NCBI RefSeq assembly: GCF_015694345.1
Contig: NZ_JADQDC010000001.1
Span: 62,001-126,000, forward strand
Length of the DNA: 64,000 nucleotides
Direction of reading: 5' to 3'
Source of the DNA: Novosphingobium jiangmenense
GTDB lineage: Bacteria > Pseudomonadota > Alphaproteobacteria > Sphingomonadales > Sphingomonadaceae
Below the pieces are notes generated by a model. It was given only the letters and a program-made list of their open reading frames with translations, made no database searches and had not been told where the DNA came from. Positions 1-7,978 of the stretch are shown here, one piece after another; the stretch's first letter is position 1, and each line of letters begins with the position of its first letter. Both the position numbers and the translations under genes were made by a program.

Positions 1-970
1 GGGCAAGCTGGTTTCGGACAACAACCGCCTGGCCGACTGGTCAAGCTGGCACGATCCGGCCAATGCCGCGCTCGACATCTCGCTCTACGCGTTCCTCAAG
101 GGGCAGGGGCTTTCCGACGCGGCGATCCACCTGTGCTGGGATCTTTCGCCCTATTACGGCACCAACGCGTGGGACGTTTCCACGCTGATGATGGAATACA
201 ACGACGGCTTCGTGAAAGGCCAGATGGCGGCAGGCACGAAGTCGCTGTCGGTCAAGGGCGGCAATATCCACCTTGCCACCGGCATGGCCAGGCTGCTCAA
301 GGGCGACGTGCTGCTCGGGCGCGAGGTGGTGGCGATCACGCAGGATGGCGGCACGGCGACGGTTCACACCGCCGATGGCGCGACGTTCAGCGCGCCGCAC
401 GTGATCTGCTCGCTGCCGTTCTCGGCGCTGCGCAACGTGAAGGTGCTGCCCGCGCTGGAAGGGCCGCAGGCGCAGGCGGTGGGGCAGCTGGGCTATCAGC
501 CGATCTCGATGGTGTTCGCGACGGCCACCGCGCCGTTCTGGGACGAGGACAAGCTCGCCCCCGGCATGTGGACCGACGGGCCCTTGGGCACGGTGATGCC
601 GCAGCGGTATGGTGCCACTCCGGAGGAGATCACCGGCTTCATCGTGCAGGCGCGCGGCAATCTGGCGCTCTACTGGGACCGCATGGGGGCGGAGGCCGCC
701 AAGGCGATGGTCGTCCGCCAGATCGAGACGCTGCGCCCCGCCGCCAAGGGCAAGGTCGCGGCGCACAGCTACTTCAGCTGGGCGGGCGAGCGGTTCAATG
801 GCGGCGACGTTTCGTTCTTCGGGCCGGGGCAGGTGCAGTGGCTGGACGAGATGATCAAGCCGGCGGGCCGCGTCCATTTCTGCGGGGAGCATACCGCGCA
901 AGGCGCGCGCGGGCTGGAAGGCGCGCTGGAATCGGCCGAGCGCGTGGCGCTTGAGGTTTTGACCGCCTGA
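1..970 (+). CDS. Flavin-containing amine oxidase, 5'-truncated by window edge
   Basis: The reading frame is open from base 2 and ends at TGA 968-970, so the start and the N-terminal FAD-binding motif lie outside the window. The visible 322 residues fit the C-terminal two thirds of the flavin monoamine oxidase family, with a substrate-domain region and a terminal FAD contact motif HFCGEHT near residue 297 of the visible part, followed by the usual GARGLEGALESAERVA helix. The expected reaction is FAD-dependent oxidation of an amine, releasing aldehyde, ammonia and peroxide; the substrate is unknown. It is the first visible gene of a plus-strand run with a NodB-fold hydrolase, a monooxygenase and an aldehyde dehydrogenase, which could oxidise the aldehyde product. 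Confidence 0.85.
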   Translation, partial: GKLVSDNNRLADWSSWHDPANAALDISLYAFLKGQGLSDAAIHLCWDLSPYYGTNAWDVSTLMMEYNDGFVKGQMAAGTKSLSVKGGNIHLATGMARLLKGDVLLGREVVAITQDGGTATVHTADGATFSAPHVICSLPFSALRNVKVLPALEGPQAQAVGQLGYQPISMVFATATAPFWDEDKLAPGMWTDGPLGTVMPQRYGATPEEITGFIVQARGNLALYWDRMGAEAAKAMVVRQIETLRPAAKGKVAAHSYFSWAGERFNGGDVSFFGPGQVQWLDEMIKPAGRVHFCGEHTAQGARGLEGALESAERVALEVLTA

Positions 971-1001
971 GGCGGCAACTGAGTTCAGGGGTAAGTCACT
1001 G

Positions 1002-1916
1002 ATGGAATACGATTACATCCCGCTGCCGCAGCGCCAGCCGCTGGTCTGGCCGAACGGTGCCCGGGTCGCGCTGATCCTGACGTTCAATCTCGAGACGTGG
1101 GACCTGACCAAGGACACCGACAAGCCCTATTACGCGGGCGGCCCGGCGATCCTGCCCGACGTGCTGCCCGGCAACACGCCCGACTTTCCCAACTTCACCT
1201 GGCGCGAATATGGCCAGCGCGTCGGCCTGTGGCGGCTGATCGACCTGTTCGACGAGCTTGGCGTGAAAGCGAGCTGCACGACCAATGCGGTGACGTTCGA
1301 ACGGCGCAAGGCGATGACCGATGCCGTCCTTGAACGTGGCTGGGAACTGCTGACCCACAACTGGGAGCAGGGCGAGCTGCTTTCGAGCTTTGCGCATGAA
1401 CCGGCCAAGGAACGCGACATCATCCTGCGCAGTCTCGACCAGTTCGAGAAGTTCACCGGGCGCAAGTCCAAGGGTTGGCTCTCGTCCAGCTTGCGCGGGA
1501 CGATGCAGACGGCGGACATCCTCGCCGAATATGGCTGCACCTTCTACTGCGACATCATGAACGACGATCAGCCCTACCTGTTGCGCACGCCGCACGGGCC
1601 GATCGTTTCGGTGCCCTACTCCAACGAAATCAATGATTTCACCTTCATCACCCGCAAGAACTACACCACCAACGAATACCGCGATGCGCTGATCGAGGAA
1701 CTCGACGTGCTCTATGCGGAAGGCGCGAAGACCGGGCGGATAATGAACCTCGGGCTGCACCCGCACGTTTCGGGTCGCGCCCATCGCGTGCGCGCGCTGC
1801 GCGAGTTCATCGAACACGCCAAGAGCCTGCCCGGCGTGTGGTGGGCGACGCGCGAGGAAATTGCAGATTGGTATCTGGCAAACCATGAATCGCATATTCC
1901 GGGGCAATTGAAGTGA
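1002..1916 (+). CDS. NodB-fold polysaccharide deacetylase family protein (PuuE-allantoinase-like)
   Basis: A 304-residue protein of the polysaccharide deacetylase (NodB) fold. It starts 31 bases after the amine oxidase and overlaps the next gene by 4 bases (GTGA). The canonical metal triad is not intact: the usual T-F-D-D is TFNLETW near residue 29, and the second motif is THNWEQ with one His only. This pattern resembles the metal-independent, PuuE-type allantoinase branch more than chitin or peptidoglycan deacetylases, and no signal peptide is visible, which fits a cytoplasmic small-molecule hydrolase. It probably hydrolyses a cyclic amide or ureide; the substrate is unknown. Two relatives lie at 34283-36093. 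Confidence 0.82.
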   Translation: MEYDYIPLPQRQPLVWPNGARVALILTFNLETWDLTKDTDKPYYAGGPAILPDVLPGNTPDFPNFTWREYGQRVGLWRLIDLFDELGVKASCTTNAVTFERRKAMTDAVLERGWELLTHNWEQGELLSSFAHEPAKERDIILRSLDQFEKFTGRKSKGWLSSSLRGTMQTADILAEYGCTFYCDIMNDDQPYLLRTPHGPIVSVPYSNEINDFTFITRKNYTTNEYRDALIEELDVLYAEGAKTGRIMNLGLHPHVSGRAHRVRALREFIEHAKSLPGVWWATREEIADWYLANHESHIPGQLK

Positions 1917-3064
1917 GCAAGCCGGAGACCATCCTTATCGTCGGCGGCGGCGTGGCGGGCATGACCGCTTCGGCGGCGCTGGCCCAGCAGGGCTTCAAGG
2001 TGACGCTGCTGGAGAGCGCGCCACAGTTCGGCGAGATCGGTGCGGGTCTGACGCTGACGCCCAACGCGATGAAGGGCCTCGATTTCATCGGCATCTGCGA
2101 GGAAGCGGCCTCGGTTGCGGTCGAACCCACCCGCCAGCGCATCCAGCACTGGCAGGACGGGCGCACGCTGGTGGCGATGGACCGCTCGACCCAGCGCGCA
2201 AAGTACGGCGCGCCTTACATCACCGTGCACCGCGCCGACCTGCACGGCGTGATGACCCGCGCGGCCGAGCGTGCCGGCGTGGAGATGGTGGCCGGGGCGC
2301 AAGTCGTTTCCAGCAAGGGCACGACGGTGACGCTGGCCGATGGACGGCAGTTCGGCGCGGATGTGCTGGTCGGTGCCGATGGCGTGAAAAGCGTGATCCG
2401 CCAGCGCTTTGGCGATGACGAGCCGCACTTTACCGGTCACGTCGCGTGGCGCTGCCTGGTGCCAGTGACCGACGAGATCCAGGACCTTTCCGACTTCCCC
2501 GGCATCATCATCGGCCCCGGTGCGATGATGAACCGCTACAACGTGCGCGGGTCGAAGGTGATGAACTTCGTGTTCTTCGCGCGGCAGGATGGATGGAACG
2601 AGGAAGGCTGGACGACGCCTGCCGATCCTGCCGAGCTGCAATCGATCTATGGCCATTGGTGCGAGGATGCGCAGCGCCTGCTGAAGGCTGCCGTGGCGCA
2701 GCCGCTGTTCAAGTGGGCGATCAATGCGCGCAAGCCGATGGACACGTGGGTGCTTGATGGCAACGTCACGCTGATCGGCGATGCGGCGCATGCGATGACG
2801 CCGTTCCTTGGCCACGGTGCGGCTTGCGGGATCGAGGATGCGGTGGTGCTGGCGAGGGCGCTGGCGGCATCGGATTCTGCCACCGAGGGCCTTGCCCGCT
2901 ACGAGGCGGCGCGGCACGAACGCGCGACCTTCATCCAGCAGGAATCGAACGCCAATGCCGATCGCATGCAGGGGCAGGACACCGACCTGTTCGGCCTGGG
3001 CGAGATGAAGGACGAGGAATCGCTCGGCCTGTTCACCTATGACCCGAGGACCGTCGCGGTATGA
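1913..3064 (+). CDS. FAD-dependent aromatic-ring monooxygenase (salicylate/3-hydroxybenzoate hydroxylase type)
   Basis: A 383-residue group A flavoprotein monooxygenase. It shows the N-terminal dinucleotide motif IVGGGVAGMTA (residues 8-18), a central DVLVGADGVKS motif that contacts FAD and NAD(P)H, and the GDAAHAMTPFLGHG motif that binds the FAD ribityl chain. Enzymes of this class hydroxylate phenolic or heteroaromatic acids using NAD(P)H and oxygen. The start is GTG at 1913, inside the stop of the preceding gene (GTGA overlap), and its own stop overlaps the next ATG (ATGA), so the run 1002-4569 is translationally coupled. A NicC-like role on a hydroxylated pyridine is possible but not shown. 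Confidence 0.87.
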   Translation: MSKPETILIVGGGVAGMTASAALAQQGFKVTLLESAPQFGEIGAGLTLTPNAMKGLDFIGICEEAASVAVEPTRQRIQHWQDGRTLVAMDRSTQRAKYGAPYITVHRADLHGVMTRAAERAGVEMVAGAQVVSSKGTTVTLADGRQFGADVLVGADGVKSVIRQRFGDDEPHFTGHVAWRCLVPVTDEIQDLSDFPGIIIGPGAMMNRYNVRGSKVMNFVFFARQDGWNEEGWTTPADPAELQSIYGHWCEDAQRLLKAAVAQPLFKWAINARKPMDTWVLDGNVTLIGDAAHAMTPFLGHGAACGIEDAVVLARALAASDSATEGLARYEAARHERATFIQQESNANADRMQGQDTDLFGLGEMKDEESLGLFTYDPRTVAV

Positions 3065-4569
3065 GCGTTTCGCCAGTTCCCTTTGATGGTAACCCGATTT
3101 CGCCTGAGACGGAGCGTTTCCTCGGGGAAACCCACCGGTTGCTGATCGGCGGGGAATGGGTCGAGGGATCGGGCGAACTGGAAACGCGCGATCCGGCAAC
3201 GGGGTTGGTCTTGGCGAAGTTCCAGACCGGCGGTGCGGCGGAAGTGGACCGTGCGGTCAAGGCCGCGCGCGCCGCGTTCGAAGGGCCTTGGGGCCGCATG
3301 ACCGTGGCCGAGCGTACCGCCCTGCTGCACAAGCTGGCGCGGGTGATGGACGCCAATGCCACGCTGCTGACCGAACTCGACGTGATCGACAACGGCATGC
3401 CGCGCTTCATCGCTGGCCTCACTACCGCAAACTGCGTCGAGATGATCGACTATTATGCGGGCGCGGTGATGCGGATCGAGGGCACGACCATTGCTCCGCC
3501 GCGCCACATTGCGGCAGAGACCGAGGCGCTGACCTATACGCTGCGCGAGCCGATTGGCGTGGCGGGCCAGATCGTGCCGTGGAACGTGCCGCTTTCGACC
3601 GCGATCCTCAAGCTCGCGCCCGCGCTGGCGGCGGGCTGCACGGTGGTGATGAAGCCCTCGGAAGAAACCCCGCTTTCCGCGCTGGCGCTGGGCCGGATGA
3701 TCCTCGAGGCGGGCATTCCGGCGGGCGTCGTCAACATCATCAACGGCGTGGGGGCCGAGGCGGGGCAGGCGCTGGCCGAGCATCCCGGCGTCGACAAGAT
3801 CTCGTTCACCGGATCGACCGCGACCGGCAAGCGCATCATCCAGGCCGCGCTCGGCAACCTCAAGAAGGTCAGCCTCGAACTTGGCGGCAAGAGCCCTGTC
3901 GTGGTCATGCCCGATGCCGATCTGGCGCTGGCCGTGCCCGGCGTGGCGATGGCGACGTTCTTCCTGCAGGGTCAGAACTGCATGGCGGGCACGCGCATCT
4001 TCGCCCACGCTGCGATCCATGACGAGCTGATGGAAGGCGTTGCCGCTTTCGCGCAAGGCATGACGCTCGGCCATGGTCTCGACTTTGCAACGATGCAGGG
4101 GCCGATGATCTCGGATGCGCACGCGGCCAAGGTCATGGGCTATATCGAGCGGGCCAAGGCCGATGGCGTGACGCTGATCGCAGGCGGCGAGAAGCTGGCA
4201 CGGCCGGGCAACTTCATCCAGCCGACGGTGTTCACCGGCTGCGACAACGCCATGCCGCTGATGCGCGAGGAGATCTTCGGCCCGGTCATGGCGGTGCAGA
4301 AGTTCGAGGGCGACGATCTGGACGCCATTGCCGCGCTCGCCAACGACACGCCCTATGGCCTGTCGGGCAGCGTGTGGACGCGCGATCTTTCCACCGCGCA
4401 CCGCCTGGTCAAGCGCATCCGCGCGGGCCACGTTTCGATCAACTGCCACGGCGCGGTCGGCACCAACATTCCGTTCGGCGGCTATGGCCAATCGGGCTGG
4501 GGGCGCGAGTTCGGGCAGGAGGGGCTGGACGCCTATCTCGAGACGAAGGCTGTCACGGCTCGACTCTGA
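3061..4569 (+). CDS. Aldehyde dehydrogenase (NAD(P)+-dependent)
   Basis: A 502-residue member of the ALDH superfamily with the full active site: Asn175 in PWN, Glu274 in LELGG and the nucleophile Cys307 in GQNCMAG. The nucleotide-binding FTGSTATGK motif sits near residues 249-257. It oxidises an aldehyde to the acid. It is coupled to the upstream monooxygenase by an ATGA overlap and is the last gene of the plus-strand run that begins with the amine oxidase, so an aldehyde made by that oxidase is a plausible substrate. A second ALDH lies at 42578. Confidence 0.93.
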   Translation: MSVSPVPFDGNPISPETERFLGETHRLLIGGEWVEGSGELETRDPATGLVLAKFQTGGAAEVDRAVKAARAAFEGPWGRMTVAERTALLHKLARVMDANATLLTELDVIDNGMPRFIAGLTTANCVEMIDYYAGAVMRIEGTTIAPPRHIAAETEALTYTLREPIGVAGQIVPWNVPLSTAILKLAPALAAGCTVVMKPSEETPLSALALGRMILEAGIPAGVVNIINGVGAEAGQALAEHPGVDKISFTGSTATGKRIIQAALGNLKKVSLELGGKSPVVVMPDADLALAVPGVAMATFFLQGQNCMAGTRIFAHAAIHDELMEGVAAFAQGMTLGHGLDFATMQGPMISDAHAAKVMGYIERAKADGVTLIAGGEKLARPGNFIQPTVFTGCDNAMPLMREEIFGPVMAVQKFEGDDLDAIAALANDTPYGLSGSVWTRDLSTAHRLVKRIRAGHVSINCHGAVGTNIPFGGYGQSGWGREFGQEGLDAYLETKAVTARL

Positions 4570-4617
4570 TTGCGCCGCTATGATTGGGTGGGGCCGTGGT
4601 TGCTGTAAGGCAGCGCC

Positions 4618-4956
4618 ATGGCCCGCAAGCATTCAAAGCACGGTCGCTACGACGACTTCGACCCGCCCGAGGAACAGGCCCCGCCACCGGTGCCGTGCTG
4701 GCTGTGCGGTCGGCCGACCGGCAGCACGATCGTGTGGCATCACCCGATCCCCAAGAGCCGGGGCGGGCGCGATGTGGTGCCGATGCACGGCATCTGCCAG
4801 CAGACGCTGACGGTGAACTTCACCAATTCGGAACTGCAGCGCATCGGCATGGATGTCGAAAAGCTGCTCGACAACCCGGCGATCCGCAAGTTCGTCGACT
4901 GGGTGGCGAACAAGGACCCCGACTTCACCGCGACTATTTCCAAGAAGCAGCGGTGA
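4618..4956 (+). CDS. Small HNH-endonuclease-like zinc protein
   Basis: A 112-residue protein with a C-x2-C pair (Cys27, Cys30), a WHHP motif at residues 40-43 and an H-x2-C pair (His57, Cys60), followed by a helical tail. This layout matches small HNH-nuclease-like proteins common in sphingomonads. The WHHPIPKSRGG stretch is the likely nuclease core, with zinc held by the flanking Cys/His pairs. It does not look catabolic. It sits in a 48-base-spaced position after the aldehyde dehydrogenase and converges with the iclR gene. Catalytic activity is unproven. Confidence 0.72.
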   Translation: MARKHSKHGRYDDFDPPEEQAPPPVPCWLCGRPTGSTIVWHHPIPKSRGGRDVVPMHGICQQTLTVNFTNSELQRIGMDVEKLLDNPAIRKFVDWVANKDPDFTATISKKQR

Positions 4957-4973
4957 GCCGGGGTCTCTGAAGC

Positions 4974-5765
4974 TCAGGCATTCCCCATCGGCACGTTCGA
5001 CAGGTCGTGGCTGATCGCTGCGGCGGTGGCCTTGAGGTCGTCGAGATAGGTCTCGAGCGCGGTCGAGAGCTTCATGGCGGCGACGAAGAAGACCATGGTC
5101 ATGGCGGCTTCGAAATGGCCGTTGCGGAAGATCGGGACGGCGATCGACGAGGTCTTGCCCGGCGTCAGGTTGAAGTGGTTGCGGCCCTGCACGGCATAGC
5201 CATCGGCGCGGATGCGTTCGACATCGAGGCTGACTTCGGCGGTGGCGAGGTAGTTCAGGTCGATGTCCTGCGAGACGCGCATGAAGCGCAGGATCATCTC
5301 GCGCTCCTCGTCGTCGGCGAAGGCCATCGAGACCTTGCCCGAGGCGCTGTCGAGGATCGGCAGGGTGAAGCCGGGGTAGTAGTGCTCGAACGTGAGCGAG
5401 GAGTTGGCGTGGGTGCTGTCGCGCAGCATCATCTCGCGGCCGACGCGGATGGCGATCGACACCGGCCAGCCGGCGCGCGCGGTGAAGGCGACGATGTGCG
5501 GGCGGGCGATGCGGACCAGTTCGTCATCGTGCTGGAATCCGGTGGCCAGCGTCTGCACCAGGGCTGTGGCCCGATAGCGCTTGCGGGCGGGTTCCTGCTC
5601 GATCAGGCCTTCGTAGAGCAGCGTCTGCACGATGCGGCAGGCGGTGGGGTAGGGGACTTCGGCGGACTTGGCGATTTCCATCATCGACAGCGAGCCGTGG
5701 CGGTTGATTGCCTTCAGCGCGGCGATGGATCGCGTGATCGACCGGATAGGAACGCCTTTTTCCAT
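4974..5765 (-). CDS. IclR-family transcriptional regulator
   Basis: A 263-residue IclR-type regulator: an N-terminal winged helix (SITRSIAALKAIN through the YPTACRIVQTLLYEGLI recognition region, about residues 8-60) and a C-terminal ligand-binding domain of about 175 residues. An in-frame ATG lies upstream at 5810, but I choose the ATG at 5765 because a strong AGGGGAG ribosome site sits 8 bases before it. IclR proteins bind palindromes and sense aromatic or organic-acid effectors. Its upstream region carries the near-perfect palindrome at 5842-5862, and similar sites lie before several other operons here, so it may be the pathway regulator. That link is inference. Confidence 0.9.
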   Translation of the reverse strand: MEKGVPIRSITRSIAALKAINRHGSLSMMEIAKSAEVPYPTACRIVQTLLYEGLIEQEPARKRYRATALVQTLATGFQHDDELVRIARPHIVAFTARAGWPVSIAIRVGREMMLRDSTHANSSLTFEHYYPGFTLPILDSASGKVSMAFADDEEREMILRFMRVSQDIDLNYLATAEVSLDVERIRADGYAVQGRNHFNLTPGKTSSIAVPIFRNGHFEAAMTMVFFVAAMKLSTALETYLDDLKATAAAISHDLSNVPMGNA

Positions 5766-5841
5766 GTGAACGACTCCCCTTGGCATCTTTGCTTTCGCGC
5801 AGACTGCCAAAGGAATGTCATATGACCGAATTGTTCAAGCG

Positions 5842-5862
5842 TTTATCCGCTTGTCGGATAAA
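5842..5862. promoter_or_regulatory. Palindromic operator candidate upstream of iclR
   Basis: The site has perfect 8-base arms TTTATCCG (5842-5849) and CGGATAAA (5855-5862) around the 5-base spacer CTTGT. It lies 77 bases before the iclR start, in the only intergenic space between the alcohol dehydrogenase gene and iclR, which suggests autoregulation. It is the most symmetrical example of a motif repeated in the window. Confidence 0.65.
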
Positions 5863-5883
5863 ACCGTCTGCAATTCGGAACAA

Positions 5884-7005
5884 TTACCACGCCGGCACAA
5901 TGACCTGCCGGACGGCCTTGCCTTGGGCCAGCTTGTCCATCAGCTCGTTGATTTCCTCCAGCGGGCTGACCGAGGTCAGCAGCTTTTCCACCGGCATCCG
6001 GCCCGCCTTCCACAAGGCGATGTAGCGCGGAATATCGCGCGAGGGGATGGACGAGCCCATGTAGCTGCCGATCAGCGTCTTGCCCTCGGCGACGAGGGAC
6101 AAGGCATTGATTTCGAGCGTTTCTGCCGGGTTGGGCAGGCCAACCGTGACGATGCGCCCGCCGCGCTTGGCGGCCTTGTAGGCATGGGCGAGGACGGCGG
6201 CCTTGCCGACCGTCTCGATCACGACGTCAGCGCCAAACAGGTCTGCGTCTTCGCCCGGAGCGACGGCAGCGGCGGCACCCAGTTCGAGCGCGAGCGCACG
6301 CTTTTCGGGGAAAGGATCGACCGCGACGACGGGTTGGGCACCCGCAGCCAGGGCGCCGAGCAGCGCGGCAAGGCCGACGCCACCGAGGCCGTAGATCAGC
6401 ACGGATTCGCCGGGGCGGACCTGCGCCGTGTTCATCACCGCACCCACGCCGGTGAGGACGGCGCAGCCGAACAGGGCGGCGGTCTCGGGCGGGATGTCCT
6501 TGTCGATCTTCACCAGCGAGCGGCGATCGACCACGGCCTGCGTAGCGAAGGCCGAGACGCCGAGGTGGTGGTGGACGTCCTGTCCGTCACAGGAGAGGCG
6601 CGAGCCACCCTGCATCAACTCGCCCTTGCCGTTGGCGGCAGCGGCATTGGCGCAAAGGTAGCCCTGGCCCGAGGCGCAGGCGACGCAGTGGCCGCACGAG
6701 GGCAGGAACACCAGCACGACGCGGTCGCCTACGGCAAGGCTGCCATCGCCTTCATCGCCGAGCGCCAGCACGGTGGCGGCAGCTTCATGGCCGAGCGCCA
6801 TCGGCATCGGGCGGGGACGGTCGCCGTTGATGACCGAGAGATCGGAGTGGCACAGCCCTGCCGCGTCGATCCGCACCAGAACTTCGCCGGGCTTGGGATC
6901 GGCGAGTTCGAGGGTCTTTACCTCGAGCGGCTTGTTCGCCGCATAGGGCGCTGGGTTGTTGCCGCTCCGGCTGAGGACGGCGGCGGCGATGCGGCGCGTT
7001 GTCAT
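5884..7005 (-). CDS. Zinc-dependent alcohol dehydrogenase (MDR superfamily)
   Basis: A 373-residue medium-chain dehydrogenase. It has the catalytic-zinc motif CHSD (about residue 50), GHEAAATV with the conserved His-Glu, the structural-zinc cysteine cluster CGHCVACASGQGYLC, and the Rossmann motif GLGGVGLAAL. It oxidises an alcohol with NAD(P)+. The start is ATG 7005, overlapping the stop of the lyase gene by 4 bases (ATGA) rather than an upstream in-frame ATG at 7023. It is the last gene of the hyuA-hyuB-lyase-ADH run on the minus strand. Confidence 0.92.
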   Translation of the reverse strand: MTTRRIAAAVLSRSGNNPAPYAANKPLEVKTLELADPKPGEVLVRIDAAGLCHSDLSVINGDRPRPMPMALGHEAAATVLALGDEGDGSLAVGDRVVLVFLPSCGHCVACASGQGYLCANAAAANGKGELMQGGSRLSCDGQDVHHHLGVSAFATQAVVDRRSLVKIDKDIPPETAALFGCAVLTGVGAVMNTAQVRPGESVLIYGLGGVGLAALLGALAAGAQPVVAVDPFPEKRALALELGAAAAVAPGEDADLFGADVVIETVGKAAVLAHAYKAAKRGGRIVTVGLPNPAETLEINALSLVAEGKTLIGSYMGSSIPSRDIPRYIALWKAGRMPVEKLLTSVSPLEEINELMDKLAQGKAVRQVIVPAW

Positions 7006-7865
7006 GCCGGAACTTTGCCCCACTTCTTCTCGAAGGCCCAGACGTCCTCGAAGCCGATCAGCGAGCAGAACTCCGAGAAGTCGAACAGGCCGTCGGGCTG
7101 GCCGACGCCGTGGTCCTTGAGATCGCGCAGGACCTTTTCCATCGCGGCTGCAGCGGCAAGGCTGGTGAGCGAGGGATAGATGGCATAGGCATAGCCGATT
7201 TCGGCAAGCACTTCGGCAGGCGGGACCGGGGTCTTGCCGTGGTTCGACATGTTGGCCATGCAGGGCTTGTCGAGCACGGCACAGGCCTTGCGCATTTCCT
7301 CTTCGCTGTGGAGCGCTTCGGGGAAGAGCACGTCGGCCCCGGCCTTGGAATAGGCTTCAAGGCGGCGCAGCACCCCGTCGAGGCCTTCGCTCTCGCGCGC
7401 ATCGGTGCGGGCGATCACGACGAAGTCCTCGCTCTCCCGCGAGTCCACGGCGACCTGGATCTTCTCTACCATGTCCTCGGTGGAGATCAGGCGCTTGAAC
7501 GGCGTGTGGCCGCACTTCTTGGGGAATTCCTGATCCTCGATCTGGATCGCTGTGACGCCCGAGGCTTCATAGCCCTTCACGGTGTGGTGGACGTTGAGGA
7601 GGCCGCCGTAGCCGGTGTCGCCATCGGCGATGACCGCCGCGTTGGAGGTGCGCGCCAGCGTCTCCATGCGGTTGCGCATTTCGGTGTAGGTGGCGATCCC
7701 GGCATCGGGCAGGCCCCAGGCCGAGGCGGTCAGCCAGTAGCCGGTGCCATAGACGATATCGAAGCCGACCTTGTTGGCGATGACCGCAGTGATCATGTCC
7801 TGAATGCCGGGGACGACGAAGAACTTTCCGGAGTTCAGCTTCTCGCGGAGAATGGGATTGGCCAC
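7002..7865 (-). CDS. Isocitrate lyase/PEP mutase family carbon-carbon lyase
   Basis: A 287-residue TIM-barrel protein of the isocitrate lyase/phosphoenolpyruvate mutase superfamily. It contains ADGDTGYGG, a metal-binding region, IEDQ, the loop motif PKKCGH with the catalytic Cys of lyase members, and ARTDAR. The KKCGH loop indicates a lyase acting on a 2-methyl-branched malate or isocitrate (methylisocitrate lyase or 2,3-dimethylmalate lyase type) and giving pyruvate or a related oxoacid. The exact substrate cannot be read from sequence. It follows hyuB after 113 bases that hold a hairpin and overlaps the alcohol dehydrogenase gene. Confidence 0.88.
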   Translation of the reverse strand: MANPILREKLNSGKFFVVPGIQDMITAVIANKVGFDIVYGTGYWLTASAWGLPDAGIATYTEMRNRMETLARTSNAAVIADGDTGYGGLLNVHHTVKGYEASGVTAIQIEDQEFPKKCGHTPFKRLISTEDMVEKIQVAVDSRESEDFVVIARTDARESEGLDGVLRRLEAYSKAGADVLFPEALHSEEEMRKACAVLDKPCMANMSNHGKTPVPPAEVLAEIGYAYAIYPSLTSLAAAAAMEKVLRDLKDHGVGQPDGLFDFSEFCSLIGFEDVWAFEKKWGKVPA

Positions 7866-7939
7866 TGATCTGGTCCTTATGCTGCGGTAAAGCCCACCCC
7901 GCTGCGACTAATCTCACCTGCGGTTCGATAAGTCTCGCG

Positions 7940-7961
7940 CCCCTCCCGCCTGCGGGAGGGG
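7940..7961. repeat. GC-rich intergenic hairpin (REP-like element)
   Basis: Perfect 9-base arms CCCCTCCCG (7940-7948) and CGGGAGGGG (7953-7961) surround CCTG, followed by a G-rich TTGGGGGTGGG tail. This is the common alphaproteobacterial short intergenic palindrome type. Placed between hyuB and the lyase gene, it may stabilise or end transcripts. Confidence 0.75.
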
Positions 7962-7978
7962 TTGGGGGTGGGTTCTTG

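Noticed and set aside
41..901. Long antisense reading frames opposite real genes (also at 9829-11124 +, 42509-45145 -, 52975-55527 +)
   Set aside because: They are Arg/His/Gly-rich shadows produced by GC-rich third positions; the opposite strand carries recognisable families with intact motifs.
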